A stretch of DNA of 64,000 nt from positions 106,962,043 to 107,026,042 of the forward strand of contig NC_077228.1 of assembly GCF_027887165.1 (NCBI RefSeq), in the 5' to 3' direction. Positions 22,800-34,933 of the stretch are shown here, one piece after another. The translations under genes and the position numbers were made by a program. Within the stretch, counting starts at the first letter, position 1. Each line of letters begins with the position of its first letter. The DNA comes from Monodelphis domestica. Taxonomy: Eukaryota > Chordata > Mammalia > Didelphimorphia > Didelphidae. The notes beneath the pieces are model-generated. The model saw only the letters and a list, made by a program, of their open reading frames with translations, was not told the DNA's origin and searched no databases.

Positions 22800-23159
22800 T
22801 TTTCCAAGAAAATTTTCCCAATTTAACTGCCAGTCTATGTCCATTCATTCCATTATGCCCCACCCTCAGCATCCATAAAAAAAGAAAATCTGATAGTTGC
22901 ATAATGCTTTAAATTTTGCAAAATACTTAGCATGTTACATTTGTAACATAGGTTGAATCTTGCCCTTGCCTGAGGGCCAGGTTTGTTACTTTTTAATACT
23001 CCCATTGGTTTCCCACTCCCACCTCTCCAACTAAGTGTTCACTAATACCTGAATGTTAAGGAGTCTTTTCCTCCACCCCACCATTGGCTTGAATCTCCAC
23101 CAGTTTTCTTCCTCCCTCCCATTTTTAGGGGCTCAGCAAGTAGCACCAAAGCTTTATTT
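22800..23159. other. unassigned, no gene seen
   Basis: No family recognised. Confidence 0.3.
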
Positions 23160-23420
23160 GTTAACATTGCTTTTGCAGGTTTTTTTTTTGTTTCAGAGTT
23201 TTGTTTTATATGATTATTCACTTACAAAAATGAACAATATGGAAATAAAATGAGTAAATAAACTAAAAATTAAAAAGAATGCTATCAACCTTGGGAGAAA
23301 GAACTGTTGGAGGCAGAATGCAGATGAAAGCATATAATTTTTCACTTATTTTTTGGGTTTTGGTTTTGTATGATTATTCACTTACAAAAATGAACAACAT
23401 AGGAATAAAAAAAATAAACA
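23160..23420 (+). mobile_element. L1 3' UTR, two overlapping ends
   Basis: The segment 'atgattattcacttacaaaaatgaacaa' occurs twice (near 23209 and 23368). The second follows 'agaatgctatcaaccttgggagaaagaactg'. This is two L1 tails or a local duplication. Confidence 0.7.
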
Positions 23421-23529
23421 AAGATATAGCAAGAATAAATATATAAACATTTCTATTAACACGCCAGGGGTATAACTCTCCCAACACTTCCACTTCAGTC
23501 TTTAGGGAACAGAGAGAAATTTGATTTGC

Positions 23530-23976
23530 AGTTTAGTTCAGTTCCTTTACAGCATTAATCCAACAAAACAATAGCCTCAAGTCTCTCCACACTCCAAGCC
23601 AATCTCCATTCAGCCATTAAATCAATTTTCCTAAAGTGGGTAGGTCTGACCTTGTCACCTCCATTCTCAGTACATTCCAGTGGCTCCCTATCACCCCCAA
23701 GATCAAATAAAAAATTCTCCATTTGGTTTTCAAAATCCTTTCTATTAACCTAGCCCCCTTGTATCTTTTCAGCCTTCTTATACCTTACTCCCTACCACTT
23801 ATTCTTTGATCCAGTGACACTGGCCTCCTGGCCATTCCACAAACAAGACATGCCATATTTTGGCTCCTGACATTTTCTTTGGCAATATCCCATTCCTAGA
23901 ATGTTCTCCCTCCTTATTTCTGCCTACTGACTTCTCTGGCTTTCTTTAAGTCCTGACCCAAATCCCACCTTCTATC
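23530..23976 (+). mobile_element. L2 (LINE2) fragment
   Basis: 'ccagtggctccctatcacccccaagatcaaa', 'actggcctcctggccattcc' and 'cccattcctagaatgttctccctcc' follow the L2 3' order. Confidence 0.65.
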
Positions 23977-24046
23977 AGAGTCTTGCATTCTCCCAAAAGG
24001 TATCTTTCAGAACCCTAGGAGTTCACCTCTGAACACCATGACATTT

Positions 24047-24064
24047 TGGCACCCAACATGGGGC
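24047..24064 (+). other. ERV primer-binding site, lysine-tRNA type
   Basis: TGGCACCCAACATGGGGC lies three bases after the LTR end. It differs by two bases from TGGCGCCCAACGTGGGGC, the site complementary to tRNA-Lys1,2. Confidence 0.8.
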
Positions 24065-24372
24065 TCCCCTGAAAGCTACTCCTGTACCCCAGATCATCCA
24101 CAAGGATAGTTTCTCAGGTAGGAAGTAGCCTTTCTTGGACTCCTGAAACCCCATCTTTTGGGTGACATCTTTGTGAGACCTCTTTTGTGGTCTCTCTCCC
24201 ACTGGCCCCAGAAGTCAGTCTAGTCTGGTCACTGGATCTGGGTCTATTGGCCCCCTTTTTCATACTAGAAGACCTTCTGGTGAAGGGGAGACTCTCACTC
24301 TAATGGGTTGGGCAACCTCTGTGGAAGCACAGTTGTCGACCCTCAGTGTGGTATTGGCCATTCCACATCAAA

Positions 24373-24640
24373 ATGGGACAGAGACAGAGTGTACCCTGAG
24401 ATTCTCCTTTGGGGTGTATACCTGAAAATTGGGAAAAATTGGATCTATGCAACTTGAAAATAAAAAGAGAAACTAATTTCTTTTTGTAATGTTAAATGGC
24501 CACATTATATCCTTGGTAAGTAAGAGGCATGACCTGTCCATGGCACTCTAAATTATAATACCATCCAACAATTGGACTTGTTTTGCATGAGGAAAGGGAA
24601 AAGGACAGTACAACCTTATATTTCAGCATTTATTAAACTC
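24373..24640 (+). pseudogene. ERV gag N-terminal remnant
   Basis: Starts with the Met-Gly-Gln myristoylation-type N-terminus and continues with class I gag features (a 'LGC.PENW'-like stretch, 'FCNVKWP', 'LNYN'). Broken. Confidence 0.65.
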
Positions 24641-25711
24641 AGTCTGAATCCTGAGCTTAGGAGGGCTTGCTGCATGTACCTTACCCTTGCTGACCCCTAC
24701 TGGGAAAAGCCCTCAAGAGAACATTTTGGATGATTCAGCACTCAATGGCAATTTTGCCTCACAGTGGGGAGGGGAGATTACAGCTCCTCCACCAGCTGAG
24801 GTTTGACCAAAGCCTTTCTCTTCCCCCACCTCCTCAGAACTAATATTCACTTCAGGATCCACTCCTCTAAGTTTGACTGTTTCCCTAACAGGAGATTTCA
24901 TATACCTGAATAGGTAGAGTGGATCAAACCAGCTAACACCTCAATGGGAAGAGCCCCACCAAGTCATTCTATCCACTCTCAACAGCTATAAAATTAGAGT
25001 GCAGAATACATGGACTCATGTCTATCATTTAAACCCTTTATACCTCCAAAAACAGGTGGTGAAGGGGGAACAGAAGCCACTTATTCCTGTGAGCCACTGG
25101 AAAATCTCAAATTCCTTTTCTGAAAAAAACCAACCTAAGGATACTCTGGAATAAGTAGTCCCCTTCCCCTTTCCTCCTTGTTATCTTAAATCTCTCTTGA
25201 TTTAGCCATGACTATCCTTTTTCTTATACTTTCTGTCTTCCTGGTTCTTTAATCATGCATGTCCAGCCAGCTGGACAGATAATTCTCTGATTCGTCTTGG
25301 GGAAGCAGTAGCCAAAGCAGGTTCCTTTGGCTGCTGGGTGTGTATGAAGTGCCCCCAAAGCTAGCCTGTGGTCTCAGTGCCTCAGAGGCTTACCCAAAAA
25401 CCTAAAGCTTCAAGGAGATTTGTACCCACCCCAGTTTTGGCTAGTCCCCTTTGGGATATGCAGACCTTCCATTTGTAACCTTGTTACTTCTCTAGTTGCT
25501 TCTAGGGCAGAAGCTCTCACTGGAGTCATCAAGATGCCATTGAAACCCTGCAGCTGTCCCAGTCTGAACTCCTGGACATTACCTACAGCCAGTACCTCTC
25601 TCTTCTGACAATAGGCAGGGACAGCTCTACAACCATTCTCATCTCTGAAGAAGCTACAGAATACTGAGACCATTGCCCCTTTTCCCTTTAGTTATTTGGA
25701 GAGGGGGGAAA

Positions 25712-26232
25712 TGGCATGGGCATTGTACCCTTAGAAACTCAGGAAAACTATTATCAGGGAAATTCCTTTGCTCCCTTACACCCTCTGACTCCCAACCTAA
25801 AACATCTGACCCTGGGAGGATTATCCTCCTTTGATTGTCCCATTGATTTGAGATGGACAAAGACACACCTCATCCATCTATCCTCCAAATCATGAGAACC
25901 ACTCCATGCCTTTGGACAAACCTCTTCCCTCCAACCCCTTGATCCAGAGTCATGTCCTCACTGCTGTAAAAGAATATAAAAACCCCAGAATTGCAGCATT
26001 CTGGGAGCAACCCTCCAGGTTGCTATCTTGCTGTCCTCCTAAGGAGCAGCTTTCCCACCCCTGCTGATCCACTTAGGAGGCAGGCTGCCACCTATGCTGC
26101 CTCCTAGTCAGATTCAACATTACTTTCCAAAGGAATAAATTTCTCTTTATTTTTAAGTCAAGTTTCAGTCTTGTATTCTCGAAAAAGGTATCCTTCCCAA
26201 ACCCCAGGGGTTCGCCTCTGAACCCCATGACA
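25712..26232 (+). mobile_element. 3' LTR of the 24-kb provirus
   Basis: Collinear with the solo LTR at 53767-54213: 'aaactattatcagggaaattcct', 'cctttgattgtcccatt', 'gaatataaaaaccccagaa' (TATA region) and the end 'gaaccccatgaca'. 'aataaa' occurs at about 26133. Confidence 0.85.
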
Positions 26233-26430
26233 CTGGGGCCTGTATCTAGCCCCAGACACTTGTGATGTGATCCTAGGAAAGTTACTTGACTTTGTCTGCC
26301 TCAGTTTCCCCACCTGTAAAATGAGCTGGAGAAGGAAATGGCAAACCTCTCCAGTATCTTTCCAAACAAAACCCCAAATAGGGTCACAAAGAATTGGATA
26401 TGACTGAAACAACTGAACAACAACTGCATG
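26233..26430 (+). repeat. CORE-SINE (Mar1 type)
   Basis: 'cctcagtttccccacctgtaaaatgagctggagaaggaaatggcaaa' and the end 'gactgaaacaactgaacaacaac' are the marsupial CORE-SINE 3' half. The head is damaged at the LTR border. Confidence 0.9.
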
Positions 26431-26569
26431 TGGAGCCATGAATTTCCATTCTATCCTCTATTTAATAATGAATTTCACACATTACTTTCAAAGATGACCT
26501 ATTTATCTGTACTTACTTTTTAACTCTTTTCTGTTCTCCTTTGCACATTTTGGAAAAAAAAAATTTAAT

Positions 26570-26995
26570 ACTCCTCTTTGGGGAGCATCAATATCCATCC
26601 TGGCCTTTCCCCCTCAATAGAAACCCCCATTAGAGGACTAAGAAAAATTCAGGTGGGACGGGAAGATCCTTGAAACAAGTGAGAATAGTTAAAACAAAAT
26701 GAATCTGTACAGTGGTTATGCCCCAAAATATGTCTCTTTCTGCACCTTGAGCCTATCATTTCTCTATAAGGAGTTAGTTAGCATTTTACCATCTCTTCCC
26801 CAGACACATGGTGGGTCATGGCATTGATCAGAGTTCTTAAATCTTCCTAACTTAATTTTGTTTAATGTTGTTATTGTACACATTGTTCTCCTGATTCTGT
26901 TCACATCATTTTGCATCAATTGATACAGGGCTCCTGAAGTTTCTCTGAAACTGTCCCTTTCTTCTTCATTTCTTATGGAGTCATGATATTTTGTT
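26570..26995 (-). mobile_element. L1 3' end, reverse
   Basis: 'attgttctcctgattctgttcacatcattttgcatcaattgata' and 'gtttctctgaaactgtccctttcttcttcatttcttatg' are the reverse of the L1 ORF2-end/3' UTR junction. 5' part absent. Confidence 0.8.
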
Positions 26996-26999
26996 ACCT

Positions 27000-27595
27000 G
27001 TGCTGGGGAAAAGAAAAATATAAAAAAGAAGAAGAAGCCAAGGACTCAAGGTCCAATATTAAGCTTAACTAGGCAATCATATATGCTTGCTAACAGTGAA
27101 TACAGTTGCAATTCCTTATAGGATGAGGAGAACTAGAACCCTGGAGTGCATACCTCCATCCCTACCACCACCACCACCATGAAATCTGAGGGAAATCTGA
27201 ATATCTGAGTCCCAAGTAACACATGCCAAAGAGAGTTAGGAAAAATGATGGAGTCACTCCTCTTAAAGTCTACCAAGTGGGTTCAGTGATCAAAGCTTTT
27301 TAACACAGCCTTCTCCCAACCCCTGCCATCATGGGACACCTGAGAACAATTGGGAGCTTCTACTTACAAATACTCTTTAGCAGGAGGTCAAAGTATATGT
27401 GTTACCAACAGTGACCAAAATGTATGCTCAGGCTTCTGTTACTTGTACAAATTGGATGGTGATTACTCTGTTAGTCTTTTCTGACAACTCCCATTTGTCC
27501 TCATCAAATTTTTTTTCCTTTGTGGCTTTGAATAAAGAATTCTCAAAACACAGGTTGTTAACTATGTAACAACCACATTATTGATCTCTCCAAAT
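27000..27595. other. unassigned, no gene seen
   Basis: Contains a short (CAC/CCA)n run near 27164-27179. Nothing else recognised. Confidence 0.35.
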
Positions 27596-27599
27596 CACT

Positions 27600-27940
27600 A
27601 ATAATAAAACAAATGCAGAGCAAAACAATTCTGAGGTTTCACTTCATCATTAGAAAGTTGGCAAGGATGGCAAAAGATGGTAACTATTGGTGGAATTGTG
27701 AATTGATCCAACCACTCTGGAAAGCATTGGGATTAGGTTAACCCCCAAGGATGTCAGTGATAAAAAGGAAGGTCCTATATGCTTCCAAATATTTATAGGA
27801 GCACTTTTTGCAGTAGCAAAGAATTTATTTACAAATAAATAATCCTCTGTTAATTGGGAAATCATTTATTAAGTTATGATATAGGAATATAAAGGAATAT
27901 TAATGTGATATAAAAAATGATGATAGGAACTCCACTTTTG
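27600..27940 (+). mobile_element. old L1 ORF2 C-terminal fragment
   Basis: 'atgcagagcaaaacaattctgaggtttcac', 'ggtggaattgtgaattgatccaaccactctgga' and 'agcactttttgcagtagcaaagaa' follow ORF2 order with many breaks. Confidence 0.8.
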
Positions 27941-28047
27941 GTTTGATAACTTGGAACATTCTTTGAAGATATTTTCTTCAAACTCCTTCATCTTCTCTTC
28001 TAGAATAGAGACCAATCCAAATTTGAAATAGATATAATACTTGACTA

Positions 28048-29016
28048 TGTGTTACAGACAAAAGAGTGGTTGCCTTAAACTGTGACTGCAAAAATGTGTA
28101 AATAGCCAAACTGTAAGGTTTTGGCTACACTGGTAAAGATAATTTTTTGTGTCTTGATTTTATATTAAAAATAAAGTGGTCACCATGGGAAAAATTCCCA
28201 AATATGAAATACCCAAGTCAGCTGGGTTTTTATGAAGATTTTAATTAATACTAATGAAGGAATTAAAGAAAAAGGAGAGAGAGAGTAAGAGGAAATAATG
28301 GGAAAGGGGCTAGGCCAGCCTAGGCTCAAGCCTTAAGAGAGACCAGTCAGTCTTTAATCCACTCACCACAAGATTTTGTCCCAAGCAAGATTCTAGCATT
28401 CAGAGAAACCCAGCTACTCCAACTAGTCCGAGCTCCAACTCAACTACAAAAGCTGCACTCATTTCAGCCACCGAGAGAGAGAGACCAGCCTCCAATTCAG
28501 CTCTATAGCTGAATCACTGTTCAGAGGCCTTCTGGCCTCCTTTTTAAAGATAATTTTCTCCTCTGTCACCTCCTCTAAGTTTTCATATCTACCAATCACA
28601 GTAGATGTTTTCACAGGACTGACCATTCTTAATTCACATCTTCTTTAGTTCTCAACTTCTCTGGGTAGACTAAAACTTCACACCTCTTTTGTTAAGCTTG
28701 TCCCTTGCAAGTTTGCAAGTTGCCTGACCTTTTAGTAATTAATTTGACCTTTATAGGTACTTAGCACCCTTTTGTATTAGATCTAAAAATAGACCCAGCT
28801 TAAGGGTTTTAGCTTTACTTTAAGTATGGGTTAAGTACTTTTCATTGTTCAGTAAGGAGTTTACAAGTTTATCTTCCCCTAAAGTATGCTTAAGTATGGG
28901 TGGAGTAATGTAAAGTTCTCACATACATTCCTGACTAAGTATCTCCACTGTTTAAAATGAGGAATGGTCTTAACCAATTGTTCTAAGGTAGAGTCTGAGA
29001 ATTTTTAACATTCACA
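28048..29016 (-). mobile_element. solo LTR, reverse, ERV1-like group
   Basis: About 969 bp, collinear with 51684-52632: 'aaagtggtcaccatgggaaaaattccca', 'acccaagtcagctgggttttt' and 'ctgagaatttttaacattcaca'. No clear duplication at the left end. Confidence 0.85.
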
Positions 29017-29059
29017 AGTCTGAGAAATTTAAAAATGTATGTATTTTGACAATTTTTTA

Positions 29060-29578
29060 AAAAATTAAAAATAAAACTGAAAAGTTTCAATCAACATGGA
29101 GAACAGGAAATTTTTGCATGGACCTCCATTGATTGTACAATGTAATCAATATGTTAAAATAGTCAAAATACATACATTCTTAAATGTACGTTGTCTACAT
29201 CACAGTTTTTTGCCACCCTCTCCCCAGACTGAACCCTTTCTTGTAAAAAAGAAAACAAGCTAAAACATGTGATGGAGAGAACTATGTCTGATAATTTCCA
29301 TAATACTTTGCCCTAATATTCCTCCTCATTTCTCTAACATTAGATCTTGCTGTTGGTTTTGACTCCTGTCATTTTGAGGCACTTTTAAAAGATTGATTTG
29401 GAAGAATTGCCAAAGTGGTTTCAGTTTTTGCTGCTACAAAGCTGCCATATTGGCTCTGCCCCATTTCTCTAACATTAGGAAGAAAGTATGCTTCATTCCC
29501 TCTCCCCTGAGATTTTCAATTGTGTTTCCATTATTCAAGAGTCAAGTTCCTTTTAATGAGCTTTTCATTTATATGATC
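29060..29578. other. probable old LINE fragments, family uncertain
   Basis: 'catttctctaacattag' occurs twice (near 29329 and 29462), suggesting reverse L1 material. I cannot place it firmly. Confidence 0.3.
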
Positions 29579-29591
29579 AAAGTCTTTGAGT

Positions 29592-29800
29592 AGGGGTACT
29601 AAGGTAGTTTAGTGAATTAAGAGACAGGCCTAGAGACCAAAGGTCTTGGGGTCAAATCTGGCTTCAGATGCTTCCCAGCTGTGTGATCCTGGACAAGCCA
29701 CTTAACCTTTATTGCCAAACCCTTACCATTCTTCTGTCTTTGAATCAACATACAGCATTGATTCTAAGACAGAAGGAAAGGTGTTGTTGTTTTTTTTTAA
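29592..29800 (+). repeat. tRNA-derived SINE with duplication
   Basis: Diverged but complete. 'aagtctttgagta' on the left and 'aagtcattgagta' on the right form the target duplication. The tail is GTT-rich, then T. Confidence 0.88.
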
Positions 29801-29813
29801 GTCATTGAGTAAG

Positions 29814-30160
29814 TTGTTCTCCTGGTTCTGCTGCTTGATTTGTCTTCAATAGTTCATACATATCTTCCCATGTTTCTCAGACTTTTGCATATTCAGCATT
29901 TCTTATTATATAGTAATATTCTACATTATTCATATACTAAAGTCTTTTTAGCCATTCACCTATCAGTGGGGCACTGTTTCTATGCTGGTTTTTCAGCTTG
30001 CCTGTGGGTGTTTATTTATCATCTCCCAAACACCTTTTTAATACTTTTACAATTTTTTATCATTCCTACATTTGACAAACCACACCTATTTTCTATTTAT
30101 TTCTCTCAAAGCCTAGAGATCCAATCCCACTTTCCCTTTTCTTTTGTTTTTTTTTTTTAA
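29814..30160 (-). mobile_element. L1 ORF2 end, reverse
   Basis: 'gttctcctggttctgctgcttgatttgtcttcaatagttcatac', 'tagtaatattctacattattcatata' and 'ttagccattcacctatcagtggggcac' are reverse ORF2-end landmarks. Confidence 0.75.
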
Positions 30161-30525
30161 ATTTATTAGTTCACTTTCCTTTTTTTACTTATCCAACCTT
30201 GCCTACTCCCTCCTTCTTAAGTCCCCCTTTTCATGTCTTTACCCAGAAATACCTATGCCCACATCTGCCACTTTGTGAGGACCAACTATGACATTTGGGG
30301 CTTTTCATTTGTTTTAGGGTTGGTCCTCAATTGGTCTTTGTGCTGTTATCTGAAAACCTGCAGTAAAACAGTGCCATGATATTAACTATTCACCAAGAAT
30401 ATAAAATATCTGTGTTGTCCATCTAGTAAATCTATACACAAAGTATTGGTCAGTCATAGCTTTCAGGTACACATGTGGATGAGTTTCCCATATTGCCATG
30501 CTAAAACCTAAAACAACCCCTGGAA
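30161..30525. other. unassigned, no gene seen
   Basis: Possibly the 5' UTR of the L1 ORF1 remnant that follows, but there is no firm match. Confidence 0.3.
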
Positions 30526-30529
30526 ATTA

Positions 30530-30880
30530 GGCTCACGTTCTGGAAGAATTCAAAAAGGAATTAAAAAACCAAATAAGAACAGTTGAAGAAAAATAGGGAA
30601 AAGAAAAAAAGTTTAAAAAGCAAAATTGAGCAACTAGAAAAAGAGACATAAGAAGGTAAAGAAGAAAAATGTGCCTTTATAACTATCTACTAGAAAAAGA
30701 AACAAAAAAAAAATCAAATGAAGAAAAGAGTGACTTGAAAAGAAGAATGGAGCAAATGGAGAAGGATAATCAACAGGTCATGGAAGAAAATCAGTCTTTA
30801 AAATTAGAATTGGACAATTAGAAGCTAATGACTTCATGAGACATCAAGAAACAATAAAACAAAACCATATTGCCATGCTG
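30530..30880 (+). mobile_element. L1 ORF1 remnant (coiled-coil part)
   Basis: Lysine/glutamate-rich text 'gaattcaaaaaggaattaaaaaaccaaataag' and 'atggagaaggataatcaacaggtcatggaagaaaa' matches the ORF1 coiled-coil style also seen at 51110-51600. Several stops. Confidence 0.65.
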
Positions 30881-31470
30881 TATAGTTTTAAGCAGCTGAA
30901 CTAGTCAAAACTCATATTGGCTGAGTTTTGAATTTATATTTAAAAGATGATATGAAATATTGCTCCAAGTTATTAAAAATAAGTAACCTATATCTCTACC
31001 TTCATCCATATCTGAATTTGCCACTCTTTGTTGAAATGGACCCTGCCTTCCCTCCATTTCTATTCACCGGACACAGGCAATCACCACATGGTGGCTACAT
31101 GGTTTATTAGTTAGCACAAAAGAAAAAAAAAACCCAAGTGCTTCCAATACCCAATCCCTCTCCAGCCATCCCAAAGACTTCCACTTATTCTTGAAGACAT
31201 TTAGGGTCCCTGGAGAAAGGTCCTAAAGCTCTTACATTTGCAGGTTATTGGAAGAATTAAGGGAAAGTTCATATCTTTATGACCCTTCTCAGCATAAGGG
31301 ACTTATAACAAATGGAAAGCAAATAGGAGCATGGTGGAAGAAGGCTGTTTGTCTGGAGCACACTAGCCTAATGAATAAATTCTAGTAGTTAGTGAATCCT
31401 ATACTTCAAAGACATCAAAGAAAAAAAGGGAAAAAAACCCATAAGTATACATATATATGCTTACTACTAC
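30881..31470. other. unassigned, no gene seen
   Basis: No recognised repeat or gene. Confidence 0.3.
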
Positions 31471-31474
31471 TAAT

Positions 31475-31735
31475 ATTAATAAGAAATAGCACTTATATAA
31501 TGTTTTAAGGTTTACAAAAGTCTTTACAATTGTGATTTTTATTTAATGCTCACAACAATCTTGTAAGGCAAGTGTTATTAGGAACTTCATTTCACAGATG
31601 AGAAAATTGAAACTGGGTAGTAAAGTGATTTGTCCAGGATCATACAGCTTTCACTAAGCATTTATTGTGTCTAAGGCAGGATTTGAATGCAAGTTTTGCT
31701 AACTCCAAGTCCAATGTGCCCCTAGCTATCCTATC
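31475..31735 (-). repeat. MIR-type SINE, reverse
   Basis: 'gctcacaacaatcttgtaaggcaagtgttatta', 'ttcacagatgagaaaattgaaactgg' and 'caggatttgaatgcaag'. Confidence 0.75.
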
Positions 31736-31764
31736 ACAGATTTTTATATTTAATGTTTAATATT

Positions 31765-32280
31765 AAATTATTTTAGTAGCACTTTTTATAGTGGCAAAGA
31801 ACTGGAAACTAAAGAGATAGAATTCCATTGGGAAATGACAACAAATTATGGTATATGAATGGAATAGAATACAATTGTGAAATGATTTTTAAAAAATGGT
31901 TTTAGAAAAAACTGGGAAGGCTTCCATGAACTTGTGCAGAGAGAAATGAGCAGGAGAACAATTTATTTAATAACAAAACATTGTAAAGACAAACTATTTC
32001 AAAAGACTTAAGAATTCTGATCAATGTACTGACCAACCATGATTCTAGAAAGCTGCTAATGATACTTGTTGCTCATATTCTGACAGAAAGATACTGAATC
32101 AAGATGCAGAGTAAGCCTCACATTTTGGGCATGGCTATTGTGGAATTTATTTTGTGTGACTATGCATCTTTGCTATAAAGGTCCTGCATGTTTTTGTTTT
32201 TGTTTTTATTTGGGGTAGAAGAATAATTGGGGAGAGGGATGATCAAAATAAGGGAAAGAGGAAAATAAGAAAAGAATTAC
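31765..32280 (+). mobile_element. L1 3' end
   Basis: 'agcactttttatagtggcaaagaactggaaact' (ORF2 FVVAKNWK), 'ccatgaacttgtgcagagagaaatgagcagg', then the 3' UTR. Broken. Confidence 0.8.
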
Positions 32281-33440
32281 TAATACAGATCTTTAAATGC
32301 AAAGAAGAGATCAAATCAAAGATCAATAGAAAAACAGAACAACTTTGGAAAATAATGTTAAATCTATTATATACTTTAAAAAGGGAAGCAAGCTATACAC
32401 AAGAAAGACTTGAAGCTTCCTGGACAATCATCTTTTGTCTACTTTGTATATGGAAATTTCATTTTACTTGCTGTTGGTTAAATATAGTTGTTTTAAAAAA
32501 ATTAGAATTAAAAAAATTAGAAACTATTCTAAGAGGCAAAGATGAAGAGAGAGAGCATTACAGGCAGAAGGACAGCTTGTACAAAGGCATGATTGGACTA
32601 TTTGGCTTAGACAGAAACCAAGAAAACCATAAAATTACCCTTAATCCTTTGTTGCCCCATTCTTTTATACTAATAGTATCAGACTTGTAGAATAAAGAAA
32701 ACGTTCTAAGAATAACATGTTTTTTAAATTATCTCTAATAGATTAAAACATCTATAGTTTATAGTTCTGGATAAAGCTATTTAGAATAAATTACCTATAA
32801 TCTATGTTATTCAACTTTCTTTCATTTAACTTTAGTTCTGAATGTGAAATCCTTGTTTAGAGATTACTTAGTATACATACTACAGGTGAAACTCAATCAT
32901 ATCAATTTTGATGTTCTTGCTATCAGTGATTCAGGAGAGCAATTGAACCTTCATCTTGGTGTAGTTCACTATTGTCATGACGTCAAAGGCAAGAGCGAAC
33001 ATGGAATGTGGACTATTTTATATTGAAGTGGATGATAAGTATTTGTCAAAAGATCTCCATGAAAATAATGGCAAGTTATCTACCAACGTCAAGGGGAATG
33101 AAGAAGTAGAGAAACTATGAAGAACCCAACAAAACCCTCTGAATTAAATCAAAATGTATTCTGATATCCAACTACTTGAATGCAAAAGGGGGAAAGGTGA
33201 TAATGGGAGAAATAGATGGGAAAGCATGATTCATGAAAAAAAGAATGAGAGGCCATAGATTACATAGCAGCCTCAATACTTTTTTTTTTTTTGAGAAAAG
33301 AATTGATAGGCACTGGATATGATAAGGCTTATATAATGATGCAAAAGAGAAGAGAGATCACATTTTAAGACAAGAAAAGACTGCTAGAAATCTATTGCCA
33401 CAAGAAGACTCTGAGGTCCAAAAGTACCTTAGCAAACAGT
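32281..33440. other. unassigned, no gene seen
   Basis: AT-rich. 'cattacaggcagaaggacagcttgtacaaaggc' near 32555 resembles a common ancient mammalian repeat. The frame at 32355-32690 has no domain. Confidence 0.3.
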
Positions 33441-33466
33441 TACTTCTGTGAACCTTAAAAATTCTC

Positions 33467-33669
33467 GGGGGCAGCTGGGTGGCTCAGTGGATTGAGAGTC
33501 AGCCCTAGAGATGGGAGGTCCTAGGTTCAAATCTCGCCTCAGACACTTCCCAGTTGTGTGACCCTGGGCAAGTCACTTAACCCCCATTGCCTAGCCCTTA
33601 CCACTCTTCTGCCTTGGAGCCAATACACAGTATTGACTCCAAGATGGAAGGTAAGGGTTTAAAAAAAAC
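33467..33669 (+). repeat. tRNA-derived SINE, full length, inside an LTR
   Basis: Near-consensus copy with intact A and B boxes. Flanked by 'aaaaattctc' and 'aaacaattctc', so it inserted in the LTR start. Confidence 0.93.
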
Positions 33670-34330
33670 AATTCTCAGACCCTACTTCATAAGGTTTAGT
33701 TAAGACCATTCCCCATTTTAAACAATGAAGGAACTTAGATCAGGAATGTGAGACCTCTACTCCGCCCCTACTTAAGCCTGCTTTAGGGGAAGAAACTCCT
33801 TGCTGAACAATGAAAAATACTTAAACCCATACTTGTAGTAAGGCAAAAGTTCTTAAGCTGTGCCTATTTTTAGATATAATACAAAAGGGTGCTAAGTACC
33901 TATAAAGGTCAGGCAACTTGTGAATTTACAAGGAGCAAAGAGGTGAGAACTTACTCAGAGGTTTTCTGGTATGAACTTTTTTTTATTTTTATTTTTTTTA
34001 ATTTTTATTTTGTCATTTCCAAACATTATTCATTGGAAAAAAAGATCATTTTCTTTTCTTCCCTCCCTCCACCTCTCCCATAGCCCACGTGCAATTCCAC
34101 TGGGTATCACATGTGTTCTTGATTCAAACCCATTTCCATGTTGTTGGTATTTGCATTAGAGTGTTCATTTAGAGTCTCTCCTCAGTCATATCCCCTCCAC
34201 CCCTGTAGTCAAGCAGTTGCTTTTCATCGGTGTTTTTACTCCCACAGTTTATCTTCTGCTTGCGGATAGTGTTTTTCAGATCCCTGCAGATTGTTCAGGG
34301 ACATTGCATTGACACTAATGGAGAAGTCCA

Positions 34331-34933
34331 TTACCTTCGATTGTAACACAATGTATCAGTCTCTGTGTACAATGTTTTCCTGGTTCTGCTCCTTTTGCTC
34401 TGCATCACTTCTTGGAGGTTGTTCCAGTCTCCATGAAATTCCTCCACTTTATTATTCCTTTTAGCACAATAGTATTCCATCACCAACATATACCACAATT
34501 TGTTCAGCCATTCCCCAATTGAAGGGCATCCCCTCATTTTCCAATTTTTGGCCACCACAAAAAGTGCAGCTATGAATATTCTTGTACAAGTCTTTTTCCT
34601 TATTATCTCTTTGGGGTACAAGCCCAGCAGTGCTATGGCTGGATCAAAGGGCAGACAGTCTTTTATCGCCCTTTGGGCATAGTTCCAAATTGCCCTCCAG
34701 AATGGTTGGATCAATTCACAACTCCACCAGCAATGAATTAGTGTCCCTACTTTGCCACATCCCCTCCAGCATTCATTACTTTCCATAGCTGTCATGTTAG
34801 CCAATCTGCTAGGTGTGAGGTGATACCTCAGAGTTGTTTTGATTTGCATCTCTCTGATTATAAGAGATGTAGAGCACTTTTTCATGTGCTTATTAATAGT
34901 TTTGATTTCTTTGGCTGAGAACTGCCTGTTCAT
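34331..34933 (-). pseudogene. L1 ORF2p C-terminal 200 codons
   Basis: Open from [11 protein letters not shown] to CYNRR and differs at one residue from the copy at 20921-21520. Upstream, towards 35330, the remnant has frame breaks. It lacks all catalytic domains. Confidence 0.9.

Larger units (their letters stand above)
23977..26232 (+). mobile_element. ruined gammaretrovirus-like provirus
   Basis: Parts in order: the end of a 5' LTR (to 24043), a primer-binding site, a gag start region near 24373 beginning Met-Gly-Gln, an integrase-end/env-start remnant near 24900-25300, and a 3' LTR. Much of the genome is missing and the rest carries many breaks. Old. Confidence 0.8.
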
